Assembly: GCF_002838765.1 (NCBI RefSeq)
Contig: NZ_CP025120.1
Span: 1,178,001 to 1,242,000 of the forward strand
Source of the DNA: Kangiella profundi
GTDB taxonomy: Bacteria; Pseudomonadota; Gammaproteobacteria; Enterobacterales; Kangiellaceae
Reading direction: 5' to 3'
Length of the DNA stretch: 64,000 nt
How positions within the stretch are numbered: position 1 is the first letter of the stretch; every line of letters begins with the position of its first letter. The translations under genes were made by a program, and so were the position numbers. The notes beneath the pieces are model-generated. The model was not told the DNA's origin. It made no database searches and worked only from the letters and a program-made list of their open reading frames with translations. Of this stretch, positions 40,074-50,038 are shown piece after piece.

Positions 40074-40313
40074 ATGAGTACTATCGAAGAACGCGTAAAA
40101 AACATCGTTGTTGAGCAATTAGGTGTTAAAGAAGAAGAAGTGACTGCTGAAGCTTCTTTTGTTGATGATTTAGGTGCGGATTCATTGGATACCGTTGAAT
40201 TGGTAATGGCTCTTGAAGAAGAGTTCGATACTGAGATTCCAGACGAAGAAGCTGAGAAAATCAACACAGTTCAAGCCGCTATTGACTACATTAAGGCGAA
40301 TGTTGACGCGTAA
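40074..40313 (+). CDS. acpP: Acyl carrier protein
   Basis: The 79-residue acidic carrier of fatty-acid intermediates. Ser37 in [15 protein letters not shown] is the phosphopantetheine site. It has its own 220-bp upstream spacer, probably with a promoter (TATTAT-like at about 39946-39951), and is followed by a strong hairpin. Separate high-level expression is therefore likely. Confidence 0.98.
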   Translation: MSTIEERVKNIVVEQLGVKEEEVTAEASFVDDLGADSLDTVELVMALEEEFDTEIPDEEAEKINTVQAAIDYIKANVDA

Positions 40314-40355
40314 TTTAACTCGTCTGCAATCTATTCGTAATATTTAGCGAATTAT

Positions 40356-40396
40356 AAATGGGTAAAATACGAAAGTATTTTGCCCATTTGTGTTTT
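40356..40396 (+). terminator. Stem-loop after acpP
   Basis: A 15-bp stem (40356-40370 with 40375-40389, one GT pair) closed by a GAAA tetraloop, followed by GTGTTTTT. Placed between acpP and fabF, it would separate abundant acpP message from fabF. Confidence 0.75.
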
Positions 40397-40514
40397 TATA
40401 AGATGAGAAACTGGGCACGTAACCAGTCAACGGCTGAAGAACTGTTCTGATAAGCTAGGAGTTTGAAGGCTAATCAAGAGCTGAAAACTGAATACTTAAC
40501 GAGAGGTAATTTCC

Positions 40515-41753
40515 TTGAGTAAACGCAGAGTTGTAGTTACCGGTTTAGGGATGCTAAGCCCACTGGGTAACAACATTAAAGATTCATGGGACGGCATTTT
40601 GGCATCGAAAAGCGGCGCTAATATGATCGAGGACTTTGATGCCAGCAATTTGAGCACTCGATTTGTCTGTTCGGTTAAAAACTTTGAAGCAGAGCCAATT
40701 CTGGAAAAGAAAGACGCCCGTAAAATGGATATTTTTATTCAGTACGGTATTGTTGCTGGCGCCCAGGCTTGGGAAGATTCTGGTTTAGAAGTAAATGATC
40801 AAAACGCTCATCGCATCGGTGCCTGCGTTGGTGCCGGTATTGGTGGTATGACTACTATCGAAGAAACGACCTTGCTGAATCATGAACGTGGCCCACGCCG
40901 AATTTCGCCATTCTTCATTCCTGGTTCTATCATTAACATGATTTCAGGCCACCTGTCGATTCGGTATGGTTTGAAAGGTCCTAACATTTCTATCGTGACA
41001 GCCTGTACCACAGGTGTTCACTCCATTGGTCATGCTGCCCGTATGATTGCTTATGGTGATGCTGATGCCATGTTGGCTGGCGGCGCTGAAAAAGGTTCAA
41101 CACCCGTTTCTATCGGTGGTTTCGCTGCAGCAAAAGCACTTTCAACTCGTAATGATGATCCTCATGCTGCCTCACGCCCATGGGATAAAGACCGTGATGG
41201 TTTTGTTATGGGTGACGGCGCTGGTGTAATGGTATTGGAAGAGTATGAGCATGCTAAAGCACGTGGCGCAAAGATTTATGCTGAATTAACAGGTTTTGGC
41301 ATGAGCGCAGATGCTTTCCATATTACTTCACCACCAGCTGATGGAGAGGGCGCAGCCAGTGCGATGAAAAATGCATTGCAGGATGCGAATCTTAACCCTG
41401 AAGAAATCCAATACATTAACGCTCATGGTACTTCAACACCGGCAGGCGATTTAGCGGAAACCAATGCGGTTAAAACGATTTTTGGTGATTCTGCGCGTAA
41501 CGTTATGGTCAGCTCTACAAAGTCCATGACAGGTCACTTGCTGGGAGCTGCAGGCGCTGTTGAAGCCATTTTCAGCGTATTGGCGATTCGTGATCAGGTA
41601 GCGCCGCCTACCATCAATCTTGATCATCCAAGTGAAGGCTGTGATCTGGATTATGTGCCCCACAGCGCTCGGGAAGCAAAGATTGATAACACAATCTGTA
41701 ACTCGTTTGGTTTTGGTGGTACCAACGGCACACTGATCTTTAGTAAGTTATAG
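40515..41753 (+). CDS. fabF: Beta-ketoacyl-ACP synthase II FabF
   Basis: Elongating condensing enzyme. The 412 residues begin at TTG (GAGAGGT upstream) with [18 protein letters not shown]. The Cys-His-His triad is seen in [22 protein letters not shown] and [15 protein letters not shown]. The [12 protein letters not shown]-terminus is standard. A TTG start may lower translation relative to acpP. A terminator follows. Confidence 0.97.
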   Translation: MSKRRVVVTGLGMLSPLGNNIKDSWDGILASKSGANMIEDFDASNLSTRFVCSVKNFEAEPILEKKDARKMDIFIQYGIVAGAQAWEDSGLEVNDQNAHRIGACVGAGIGGMTTIEETTLLNHERGPRRISPFFIPGSIINMISGHLSIRYGLKGPNISIVTACTTGVHSIGHAARMIAYGDADAMLAGGAEKGSTPVSIGGFAAAKALSTRNDDPHAASRPWDKDRDGFVMGDGAGVMVLEEYEHAKARGAKIYAELTGFGMSADAFHITSPPADGEGAASAMKNALQDANLNPEEIQYINAHGTSTPAGDLAETNAVKTIFGDSARNVMVSSTKSMTGHLLGAAGAVEAIFSVLAIRDQVAPPTINLDHPSEGCDLDYVPHSAREAKIDNTICNSFGFGGTNGTLIFSKL

Positions 41754-41773
41754 TAAGTATCTTTCAGCATACC

Positions 41774-41803
41774 AAAAGGCCTTCTTTATGAGGGCCTTTT
41801 TTT
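41774..41803 (+). terminator. Terminator after fabF
   Basis: AAAAGGCC (41774-41781) pairs with GGCCTTTT (41793-41800), extended by TTC/GAG with one wobble, then a T run. Confidence 0.9.
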
Positions 41804-41876
41804 ATTGCCAGTCTTGTAATAATAAACCATATAAATTAGCGCTGTATCTCACTTGGTTTTCTATTAGAATGCTTTG

Positions 41877-42716
41877 ATGAATTCTAAAGACAACAATTCA
41901 CAAACCGCCAATACCTGGCTTAATGGTAGGTCATGCGATCATATCGTTACAACTGATCGCGGCTTGCTGTATGGGGATGCATTTTTTACTACCATTAAAG
42001 TTAGCGGTGGTAGGGTTGAGCATTGGGCGTTGCATGCTGAGCGTTTGTCTTTTAGTGCAGAACAGCTCGGATTCCCGTCTTTAGACCTCACAATGATCCA
42101 ATCCGAACTGCTGGGTTTTATTAGAGAGCAATCGACAATTTCTGAGTGTTCTGATGGAGTGGTGCGGTTGACGATTACTCGTGGATCTGGTTTGCGTGGC
42201 TATAAAGCTCCTGCGAAACCCCATCTACAGCGAATTTTAAGCTGGTCTGCTTTAAAAGCTCCAAGAAACTTTGATTCTGGTGTTAGTTTATCTTTGTGTC
42301 GTACACCACCGAGCATTAATCCTCTTTTGGCGGGTCTAAAGCACTGTAATCGCCTGGCGGAAGTCTTAGCTACAGAAGAAATTTCTGCAAATTGCTTTGA
42401 TGGCATTATGAGTCTTAATGACAAAGTGATATGCGGTACTAAATCGAATATCTATTTTTACCGTAATGACCAGTGGCAAACCCCTAGACTCGACCAGGCT
42501 GGAGTTAATGGTACGGTTCGTCGCTGGTTATTAAATAATCAGCCTGACTTTGTGGAAGCCCAAATAACTCACAAAGACATGGCTTCATCTCGCTACTGCT
42601 TGGTATCTAATGCAATAGTCGGTATTATTCCTGTGTGCACCATTGGGGCAACTCATTATGAGTTATTTCCTGGTTGGCAGGAATTAGCTTATAGATATCG
42701 TCAGTCTGCATTCTAA
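41877..42716 (+). CDS. pabC: Aminodeoxychorismate lyase PabC
   Basis: PLP enzyme releasing pyruvate to form p-aminobenzoate for folate. About 279 residues from the ATG at 41877 (a TTG precedes it). Fold-type IV features include DRGLLYGDAFFTTIKV near the N-terminus and LKHCNRLAEVLA with the conserved Lys near residue 144. The position between fabF and mltG is the usual one. Confidence 0.93.
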   Translation: MNSKDNNSQTANTWLNGRSCDHIVTTDRGLLYGDAFFTTIKVSGGRVEHWALHAERLSFSAEQLGFPSLDLTMIQSELLGFIREQSTISECSDGVVRLTITRGSGLRGYKAPAKPHLQRILSWSALKAPRNFDSGVSLSLCRTPPSINPLLAGLKHCNRLAEVLATEEISANCFDGIMSLNDKVICGTKSNIYFYRNDQWQTPRLDQAGVNGTVRRWLLNNQPDFVEAQITHKDMASSRYCLVSNAIVGIIPVCTIGATHYELFPGWQELAYRYRQSAF

Positions 42717-42764
42717 GAGTGCAAACAATAACTCCTATTACAATAAATGATCTAAAGAGAATTG

Positions 42765-43769
42765 ATGAAAAAACCTATTCTTACTTTCTTTATCTTGCTG
42801 GTTCTTATTTTTTCCGGAATTACCTGGTATTTATGGAATGGTTTCCAAGAATTTATTCAACAGCCATTGGGGCTTGAACAAGAGCTGGATGTTGAAAAGG
42901 GCACTACTGCCTATAGTCTTGGTCGTAAATGGCAGGAAGAAGACGTTATTGAGCAATTTTACTATTATCAACTATTGCTCAAACTGAAACCTGAACTGCG
43001 TTCTATAAAAGCGGGTAATTATAATATCACCCCAGATATGACTGCGGTGGATGTTCTGCAGAAGCTAGTAGCAGGCGATGTCATCAAGTACCAGTTTTCG
43101 GTGATTGAAGGATCTAATATTTATGAGTTGCTGGTTGCTTTGCAGGCAAACTCTGAGCTGGTGCATGAGATTGATTACGGTCAGGAATATGATGACATTT
43201 TTAAATCCATGGAATTTGTTGGACAGTCTCATCCAGAAGGTATGTTTTATGCCGACACTTATCAATTCATCAAAGGCGACTCCGACCTTGATATTTTAAA
43301 GCGTGCTCACGATAGATTGCTGGCTATTTTAGACGAAGAATGGTCAGGTCGAGCTGATGGATTGCCGTATGAGACAGCTTATCAAGCCTTGATTATGGCA
43401 TCGATCATAGAGAAGGAAACCGCCGTACCAGCGGAACGCCCTGAAATTTCTGGTGTATTCGTACGGCGTATGGCTAAGAATATGTTGCTGCAGACTGACC
43501 CAACGATTATATACGGTTTGTTACCTGAGTTTGATGGCAATATCCGTCGTAAAGATATTCGAAACCCACATCCATGGAATACCTATGTTCACAGAGGTTT
43601 ACCACCAACTCCTATTGCTATGGTCGGTCGGGAGGCCATCCAAGCTGCATTGAACCCCAAGCCGGGGGAAACCCTTTATTTCGTAGCAAAAGGTGATGGT
43701 AGCCATCACTTCAGCAAGACGTTAGAAGAACATAATCGCGCAGTCCGCAAGTATCAACTAAATCGATAA
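42765..43769 (+). CDS. mltG: Endolytic murein transglycosylase MltG
   Basis: Inner-membrane enzyme that cuts nascent peptidoglycan strands. About 334 residues from the ATG at 42765: an N-terminal transmembrane helix (about 4-25), a LysM-like region, and the YceG domain. The catalytic Glu is in ASIIEKETAV near residue 217, followed by LQTDPTIIYGL and NTYVHRGLPPTPI. Only six bases separate it from tmk. Confidence 0.96.
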   Translation: MKKPILTFFILLVLIFSGITWYLWNGFQEFIQQPLGLEQELDVEKGTTAYSLGRKWQEEDVIEQFYYYQLLLKLKPELRSIKAGNYNITPDMTAVDVLQKLVAGDVIKYQFSVIEGSNIYELLVALQANSELVHEIDYGQEYDDIFKSMEFVGQSHPEGMFYADTYQFIKGDSDLDILKRAHDRLLAILDEEWSGRADGLPYETAYQALIMASIIEKETAVPAERPEISGVFVRRMAKNMLLQTDPTIIYGLLPEFDGNIRRKDIRNPHPWNTYVHRGLPPTPIAMVGREAIQAALNPKPGETLYFVAKGDGSHHFSKTLEEHNRAVRKYQLNR

Positions 43770-43775
43770 TAGCCA

Positions 43776-44435
43776 ATGGACAGAATGATGACAAAACATA
43801 CAGGCAAATTTATCACCATTGAAGGTACTGAGGGCGTTGGAAAGTCCACAAACATCGCTTTTATCAAAGAGTGGTTTGAGGCAAAAAACATATCGTTGCT
43901 TCATACCCGGGAGCCTGGTGGAACACCGATGGCCGAAGAGATTCGAGAACTGCTTTTGTCCAAGCGTGATGAGCAGGTGGATGCAAAGAGTGAGTTATTG
44001 TTAATGTATGCGGCTCGCGCGCAACATGTCAGCCAGAAAATCAAGCCAGCGTTGGAACAGGGACAATGGGTATTGTGCGACCGTTTCAGTGATGCCAGTT
44101 TTGCCTATCAAGGTGCAGGCAGGGCATTAGGCCTTGAGAAATTAGTTGAGCTGGATCATTGGGTGCTTGAGGGCTTCAAGCCTGATCTGACTATTCTGCT
44201 TGATTTGCCTGTAGAGATTGGTTTGTCTCGTGCTCAGGAGCGCGGTCCGGTAGACCGTTTTGAAGAAGAAAAAATAGGGTTCTTCGAGCAAGTTCGCAAT
44301 GGTTATTTACAGATTGCCGAGCAAGAACCTGAGCGGGTAAAGGTTGTTGATGCCAGCGGCAGCCTGGAAGAGGTTCAGCAGCAAATTAAACAGGTTTTAA
44401 TTCAGTTCTATGAACAGCAGGTTTCTATGCTATGA
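43776..44435 (+). CDS. tmk: Thymidylate kinase
   Basis: Phosphorylates dTMP to dTDP. The 219 residues have P-loop IEGTEGVGKST near residue 16, the substrate motif TREPGGTPMAEEIR, and DRFSDASFAYQGAGR. The start is uncertain: ATGs at 43776, 43785 and 43788 are all in frame and none has a clear ribosome-binding site. Its stop overlaps the holB start by 4 bp. Confidence 0.95.
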   Translation: MDRMMTKHTGKFITIEGTEGVGKSTNIAFIKEWFEAKNISLLHTREPGGTPMAEEIRELLLSKRDEQVDAKSELLLMYAARAQHVSQKIKPALEQGQWVLCDRFSDASFAYQGAGRALGLEKLVELDHWVLEGFKPDLTILLDLPVEIGLSRAQERGPVDRFEEEKIGFFEQVRNGYLQIAEQEPERVKVVDASGSLEEVQQQIKQVLIQFYEQQVSML

Positions 44436-45430
44436 CGCAGGTTGAGGTTTGGAATCAAAGTCGATTCAAGCGAGTTCAGGACCAGTTCCAACAGGGTTCG
44501 TTACCTCATGCAATCCTTTTAATGGGCCCTGAGGGAATAGGGAGAGAAACTTTTGCCCAAAGTTTGGCGCAATGGTTGTTGTGTCTGAATCGTCAACAGG
44601 AAGCCTGTGGTAAGTGTAAAAGCTGTTTCTTATTCGAAGCTGGTCATCATCCCGACTATCACCTGCTTGATATCGAACAGGATAAAACTCAAATCTCAGT
44701 AGGGCAGGTTCGTGAGTTGATTGCTTCAATGCAGGAGTCTTCACATCAGGGCGGCTGGAAAGTAGCCAATATTGCCAATGTTCAGGCTATGAACGCTAGT
44801 TCTTTCAATGCCTTACTGAAAACCCTTGAGGAGCCACAGGATAATACCCTGCTGATTCTTCAAACGTCACAGTTGCAGGGTGTGCCACCAACTATTCGTA
44901 GTCGAGCACAACTTTTATCACTTAGCGTAGATGAACCGCAGCAAGTCAGGGAGTGGTTAACAGAACGACAGGGACATATGACACAGGCCCTTGAAGCAGC
45001 GCTTAACCTGTTTCCACAGGCTCCATATAAAGCTGAAGACTTCGGAGTTAATGGTGATACACTCAAGTATGCTGAATTCATTGTACAGATGACGGATTTG
45101 GTGCAAGGTAATCAAACTCCTGTCCAAATGGCTCAGTTTTGGCATGAAGAGCTTGCTGATGTGGCATTCTGGATGCAGTTGATGGTGCGCGATATTCTCT
45201 TAATTCAGCAGACCGACGAAGATGGGGATTTGCTTTTTGTTCAGCAAAAACAGGAGTTAGGATTGCTGGCAAAGGCTATTAATGGTCAGGGCTGGTTGAT
45301 GTTGCTTGAGAAAATAAATGAGCTCCAACGGTTGATTAAGCAAAAAAGTCCCGTTAATCTAATGGCATCGTGGCAAAGCTTATTGATTTTTGTCACCCAA
45401 ATTGCCAGTAAATACAAGTCATTAGGTTAA
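44432..45430 (+). CDS. holB: DNA polymerase III delta-prime subunit HolB
   Basis: Clamp-loader subunit. The 332 residues are AAA+-like with a degenerate P-loop (LMGPEGIGRETFAQ) as expected for delta-prime. The zinc module is CLNRQQEACGKCKSC, and an SRC-like region (TIRSRAQLLSL) lies near 158. Context tmk-holB-pilZ-tatD is conserved in Pseudomonas-type genomes. Confidence 0.95.
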   Translation: MTQVEVWNQSRFKRVQDQFQQGSLPHAILLMGPEGIGRETFAQSLAQWLLCLNRQQEACGKCKSCFLFEAGHHPDYHLLDIEQDKTQISVGQVRELIASMQESSHQGGWKVANIANVQAMNASSFNALLKTLEEPQDNTLLILQTSQLQGVPPTIRSRAQLLSLSVDEPQQVREWLTERQGHMTQALEAALNLFPQAPYKAEDFGVNGDTLKYAEFIVQMTDLVQGNQTPVQMAQFWHEELADVAFWMQLMVRDILLIQQTDEDGDLLFVQQKQELGLLAKAINGQGWLMLLEKINELQRLIKQKSPVNLMASWQSLLIFVTQIASKYKSLG

Positions 45431-45487
45431 TTTTATTATAAACTGGTTGATGGTTATTAAGACTTTCATGATTAAGGCAGTTACCCA

Positions 45488-45838
45488 ATGCGGATAGAAA
45501 GAACTGGTCCCGGCATATTAACCATTCATGTCGAAGACAAAGAAGATCTATACAAAGCCTATATGCCGTTTCTTGAAAACGGCGGTATCTTCATTCAAAC
45601 CAATAAAGAATATAATCTGGGCGATGACGTTTTCATGCTGCTTGCCATCATTGATGAGCCAGAAAAATTGCCAATTGCAGGTAAAGTTGTCTGGATCACT
45701 CCAATTGGTTCTCAGGGTAATAAGCGCGCCGGTATCGGTATTCAATTTAGCGATCAGGATAATGGTCAAACTAAAAATAAAATTGAGAACCTGTTAGCCG
45801 GTCGACTTGATTCTGACAAACCCACCCACACGATGTAA
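45488..45838 (+). CDS. pilZ: PilZ-domain protein (type IV pilus assembly type)
   Basis: A 116-residue single PilZ domain with GGIFIQTNKEYNLGDDVFMLL and GKVVWITPIG...AGIGIQF. It lacks the N-terminal RxxxR c-di-GMP motif, as does Pseudomonas PilZ, which works through PilB/FimX in pilus biogenesis. The position between holB and tatD matches that protein. Confidence 0.92.
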   Translation: MRIERTGPGILTIHVEDKEDLYKAYMPFLENGGIFIQTNKEYNLGDDVFMLLAIIDEPEKLPIAGKVVWITPIGSQGNKRAGIGIQFSDQDNGQTKNKIENLLAGRLDSDKPTHTM

Positions 45839-45865
45839 CTCATTTCTAATTCTATATAATTTCTT

Positions 45866-46660
45866 ATGCTCATAGATTCACACTGTCACCTGGATCGCCT
45901 TGATCTGGGTGCATACGATAACGACCTTAATAAAGCTCTAGATTTTGCACGTAGCCGTGGTGTTAAGCACATGCTGTGTGTTGGTATTACTCTGGATAAG
46001 TTCGATGACGTTAGGCTTATTGCAGAAGCTCATGATGATATTTCATGCTCAGTAGGTATTCACCCGCTTTATGATGCAGTGTCTGAAGCAGATGTTGAGT
46101 TATTAGTTGAGAAGGCAAAACACCCTAAAGTTGTGGCTATTGGGGAAACCGGACTTGATTACTTTTATAATAAAGAGCCAGAGAATCACAAATTACAGCA
46201 GGAAAGCTTCCGTAAACATATCCAGGCCGCCCGTCTAGCTAAGCTGCCCGTAATTGTTCATACTCGCGATGCTCGTCAGGATACGATTGATATTCTTCGA
46301 GAAGAACAGGCTCAGGAGTGCGGAGGCGTATTGCATTGCTTCACTGAAAGTCTTGAAATGGCGAAGGCTGCATTGGAGCTGGGTTTTTATATTTCATTTT
46401 CAGGAATTGTGACCTTTAGAAACGCGGAAGAGTTAAGAGAAGTCTGTCGCCAGATCCCGTTGGATAGGCTTCTAATTGAAACCGACTCACCTTATTTAGC
46501 TCCTGTTCCTTATCGAGGTAAAAGCAATCAACCTGCCTACGTCAAAGAAGTAGGGCAGTTTGTTGCTGATTTACACCATATTAGCTACGAAGAGTTATGT
46601 GAAATAACTGCTAACAATTACAAAATGCTATTTGATAAAAGCGTGGTTACAATCACCTAA
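45866..46660 (+). CDS. TatD-family metal-dependent hydrolase (YcfH-like)
   Basis: A 264-residue TIM-barrel amidohydrolase-fold DNase family member. LIDSHCHLD gives the first metal His pair. GIHPLY, AIGETGLDYFY (metal Glu), VIVHTRDA, HCFTES and IETDSPYLAP give the rest. It lies 28 bp after pilZ. A nuclease or housekeeping hydrolase role is expected; the exact substrate is not set by sequence. Confidence 0.95.
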   Translation: MLIDSHCHLDRLDLGAYDNDLNKALDFARSRGVKHMLCVGITLDKFDDVRLIAEAHDDISCSVGIHPLYDAVSEADVELLVEKAKHPKVVAIGETGLDYFYNKEPENHKLQQESFRKHIQAARLAKLPVIVHTRDARQDTIDILREEQAQECGGVLHCFTESLEMAKAALELGFYISFSGIVTFRNAEELREVCRQIPLDRLLIETDSPYLAPVPYRGKSNQPAYVKEVGQFVADLHHISYEELCEITANNYKMLFDKSVVTIT

Positions 46661-46710
46661 TGCCGTAAATAAGCCCAATTATGTTTTAGTCAGACAATCA
46701 GGAAGTACCA

Positions 46711-49566
46711 ATGAAAAAGCTATTGTTTCTACTGTCTCTGTCTTTTGTCGCCGTTGCCTGCCAACATAACGGAACTAGCGACAAACAGTCATCCTCTGAA
46801 AAGTCTCAGTCTAGCCAAGAAACCGAATTTAAAATTCCATTTGAAAAATATCAGCTGGAAAATGGCTTAACAGTCATCCTTCATCAGGATAAGTCTGATC
46901 CTATTGTAGCCATGGCAACAATCGTTCATGTTGGCTCAAACCGCGAAAAACCAGGCCGCACCGGCTTTGCCCATTTCTTTGAGCACATGGCATTTAATGA
47001 CTCTGAGAATGTTCCTCAAGGTGCTAATCGTAAAATGATTGAAGAACTTGGTGGCACCCGTAATGGCGGAACCTGGACTGACGGAACCATGTACTACGAA
47101 GTGGTACCCAAAGATGCTCTTGAGAAGTTAATGTGGATCGATTCAGACCGCCTTGGTTTTATGATCAACACGGTAACCGAAGGTGCCTTGGAAAGAGAAA
47201 AGCAGGTTGTTAAGAATGAAAAAAGACAGCGTGTTGATAATCAGGCCTATGGTCATACTCAGCATGTCATTCTCAAAAACCTATATCCTGAGGGACATCC
47301 TTACAACTGGACTGTTATTGGTGACCTAGACGATTTACAGGCTGCTACTCTTGCTGATGTTAAAGAGTTTTACAGCGAATACTATGGTCCATCTAATGCA
47401 ACATTAGTTATTGCTGGTGATATTGATTTTGATGAAACCAAAAAGATGGTTGAGAAATGGTTTGGTGAAATAAAACCATCTGAGGCAGTAAAAGATCCTG
47501 AGCCCATGTCAGTTCAGCTAGAAGAAACTAAAAAATTATACCATCTGGATAATTTTGCTAAAGTTCCTGAAATTCGATTAACTTTTCCGACGGTCGAGCA
47601 ATATCACAAGGACTCCTATGCGCTGGATGCATTAGGAGAAATCCTGAGCCGGGGTAAAAGAGCCCATCTTTACAAAGTTCTGGTTGAGGAACAAAAGTTA
47701 GCTCCATCTGTCGCAGCCTATAACGGCTCTAATGAAATTGCAGGAACTTTTACCATTCGAGTAAGAGCCAACGAGGGAGTTGATTTGGATGCAGTTTATA
47801 AAGGCATTCAGGAGGCTCTTGCCAATTTTGAGAAAGAAGGTTTCAGCGATAATGATTTACAACGCATTAAAGCCAGACAGGAGACTTCTTTTTATAACGG
47901 TATTTCGAGTGTTCTTAGTAAAGCATTCCAGTTAGGCATCTATAATGAGTATGCTGGTGATCCGGCATACGTTGCGAAAGACATTGCCAATATCAAAAGC
48001 GTTACGCGCCAAGACATAATGCGTGTCTATGACGAATACATTAAAGATCAAAACTTCATCATGACTAGTTTTGTTCCTGAAGATCAACCAACCTTGATTG
48101 TCGAAGGCTCAAAAAAAGCCAATGTAGTAGAAGAGCAGATTGTTCAAGGTGCAGAAGAAGAGTTTGATGCTGATGCACTGGCTGATTATGAAAAAACTCC
48201 AACCAAACATGATCGTTCAGAACCACCATTAGGTGAAACTCCAAAAGTATCCATTCCTGAAATTTCTAAGTCAGTGGCTGATAATGGATTGGAAATTTAT
48301 ACGATGGAGCATAACGAGCTTCCCATCGTGAGTTTTGCAATGCGAATTGATGGTGGCGCCTGGTTGGAAACCGAAGGGCAGTATGGTGTTGCCAATTTAT
48401 TAGCTGAGTTGATGAATGAAGGTACTGCTAATAAAACTCCAGAAGAACTAGAAGATGCGATTGGATTATTAGGTGCCAGCATAAGGTTTGATGCCGGTAT
48501 CGACTCTATTTCTGTGGTTGGTACAACCTTAGCAAGAAATTACCAACCAACCATGGAGTTGCTGACTGAAATGCTGCTGAAACCTCGCTTTGATGCCAAA
48601 GAATTCGAGCGCTTGAAGGCTAAGCAATTAAATGAAATCAAGCAAAACGAAGCTAGTCCTTTTGCAGTTGCCAGTAGAGGCTTTTATAGCCAGATATATG
48701 GTGATGAGCATCGTGCAGGCATTCCTGTCGGGGGCACTTCAGACTCTGTTGCCGCTATTACCTTGGATGACGTTAAAGCTTTTTATGATAAGGCGTTGTC
48801 ACCAAAAAATGCAGCGATTCATGTGGTTGGCCAAATCGATCATCAGCAGGTAAAGACAGGTATCAAGCAGTTGTCTCAATCGTGGGATGGAGAGCTAATT
48901 GAGTTGCCTGAATACGAAGAGCCAAAGTCATTTGACTCACCAAAAGTCTTCTTTGTTGACATTCCCGATGCCAAGCAATCCGTCATTATTGTGGGTAAAC
49001 GTGGCTTAAGTGGTGACGATCCTGATTATTACCCATTCACAGTTGCTCAGAATCGTTTGGGTGCAGGCGGCAGTGCACGTTTGTTCCAGACCCTGCGTAT
49101 CGAAAAGGGTTATACCTATGGTGCTTACTCAACCATTGGTAAAGCCCGCTATATAGCCCCTTTCATGGCTTATTCGCAGGTGCGTGCAAACGTTACTCTT
49201 GAATCCTTGGAGATTTTCAAAGATCTGATTGCAAATTATGACGAAACCTTTACTCAGCAGGATCTGGAAACCACCAAGAACCTTCTGATTAAACGAAGTA
49301 CTCGTGAATACGAAACCATCAATAATTTGCTGACCATGCTGAATGAGGTCAGTAAGTTTGATTTACCATTCAATTTTATTGAAAAAGAGCAGGCCCAGCT
49401 TGAAGCTATGACGGTAGAAGAAGTCAAAAATATCTACCAAAAATATGCTGATGAGCAGGAAATGATCTACGTTATCGTTGGTGACGCCGCAACTCAGTTA
49501 GAGAGAGTCAAAGCCTTTGGTTATGGCGAGCCGATAATGTTGGATCGAAAGGGCAATCCTCTGTAG
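46711..49566 (+). CDS. M16-family zinc metallopeptidase lipoprotein
   Basis: The 951 residues begin with a lipoprotein signal ending VAVACQHNG (lipobox Cys near residue 17), so it is membrane-anchored in the envelope. Two M16 modules follow. The first has the inverted zinc motif HFFEH (near 90) and downstream Glu in EREKQVVKNEKRQ. The second (from about 520) has NLLAELMNEGT in place of HxxEH and is inactive, the usual arrangement. GGAAG precedes the start. The substrate is likely peptides. It is transcribed alone. Confidence 0.92.
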   Translation: MKKLLFLLSLSFVAVACQHNGTSDKQSSSEKSQSSQETEFKIPFEKYQLENGLTVILHQDKSDPIVAMATIVHVGSNREKPGRTGFAHFFEHMAFNDSENVPQGANRKMIEELGGTRNGGTWTDGTMYYEVVPKDALEKLMWIDSDRLGFMINTVTEGALEREKQVVKNEKRQRVDNQAYGHTQHVILKNLYPEGHPYNWTVIGDLDDLQAATLADVKEFYSEYYGPSNATLVIAGDIDFDETKKMVEKWFGEIKPSEAVKDPEPMSVQLEETKKLYHLDNFAKVPEIRLTFPTVEQYHKDSYALDALGEILSRGKRAHLYKVLVEEQKLAPSVAAYNGSNEIAGTFTIRVRANEGVDLDAVYKGIQEALANFEKEGFSDNDLQRIKARQETSFYNGISSVLSKAFQLGIYNEYAGDPAYVAKDIANIKSVTRQDIMRVYDEYIKDQNFIMTSFVPEDQPTLIVEGSKKANVVEEQIVQGAEEEFDADALADYEKTPTKHDRSEPPLGETPKVSIPEISKSVADNGLEIYTMEHNELPIVSFAMRIDGGAWLETEGQYGVANLLAELMNEGTANKTPEELEDAIGLLGASIRFDAGIDSISVVGTTLARNYQPTMELLTEMLLKPRFDAKEFERLKAKQLNEIKQNEASPFAVASRGFYSQIYGDEHRAGIPVGGTSDSVAAITLDDVKAFYDKALSPKNAAIHVVGQIDHQQVKTGIKQLSQSWDGELIELPEYEEPKSFDSPKVFFVDIPDAKQSVIIVGKRGLSGDDPDYYPFTVAQNRLGAGGSARLFQTLRIEKGYTYGAYSTIGKARYIAPFMAYSQVRANVTLESLEIFKDLIANYDETFTQQDLETTKNLLIKRSTREYETINNLLTMLNEVSKFDLPFNFIEKEQAQLEAMTVEEVKNIYQKYADEQEMIYVIVGDAATQLERVKAFGYGEPIMLDRKGNPL

Positions 49567-49866
49567 TTATTTTAAATACCTACAGTATTAAATTGTGAGC
49601 AAATAACTCTCAGTCAGAGAGCAAGCTTCAGAAAGTCAGTTAATATTCTTGGTCGAAGTATTACTGATTTGCTGAGTGTCGCACCAATAATCCCCTTTAT
49701 ATTGAGCTAAGGCGCGTACAAAATATAGCAATCAAAATCGTGGATGATTTTGATAAGAATTTTCAGCACAGGGACGTGATGTAAATTCTGGTGCGTTAAG
49801 TATTTTGGGAGTGGCGCAGGAAGTCACGCGGAGCGTGGCCTCAATATCGGGGTGGTCTTCTTTTGG

Positions 49867-49896
49867 CTACTTTTCTTGACCACGCAAGAAAAGTAG
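49867..49896. repeat. Inverted repeat CTACTTTTCTTG ... CAAGAAAAGTAG
   Basis: Perfect 12-bp arms (49867-49878 and 49885-49896) around a 6-nt loop, beside GCTCGCCGAGCGGCGA. It resembles the TTTCTTG/CAAGAAA strings seen in proteobacterial intergenic repeats. It lacks a T run directly after, so a terminator is less likely. Confidence 0.6.
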
Positions 49897-49946
49897 CTCG
49901 CCGAGCGGCGAAAACTAGATTAAAGGAAAGGTTAAAAAGTGAATAG

Positions 49947-49966
49947 ATTCCCGCCTTCGCGGGAAT
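49947..49966. repeat. REP-like palindrome ATTCCCGC-CTTC-GCGGGAAT
   Basis: Perfect 8-bp arms around CTTC, followed by GACA. The TTCCCGCxxxxGCGGGAATGACA pattern is a frequent dispersed intergenic repeat in many proteobacteria. Confidence 0.65.
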
Positions 49967-50038
49967 GACAATAATAGAACACGCTATTATTTACCGTTTA
50001 ACCAACCCCCAATCAACTTCCTTTATAAAGTCTTCATC

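Larger units (their letters stand above)
49567..50038. other. Long repeat-bearing spacer before the first protease
   Basis: No credible gene. It holds two inverted repeats (listed separately) and GC-rich patches (GGCGCGTACA near 49710; CGCGGAGCGTGG near 49829) in otherwise AT-rich DNA, as is common for remnants of dispersed repeats. Confidence 0.5.
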
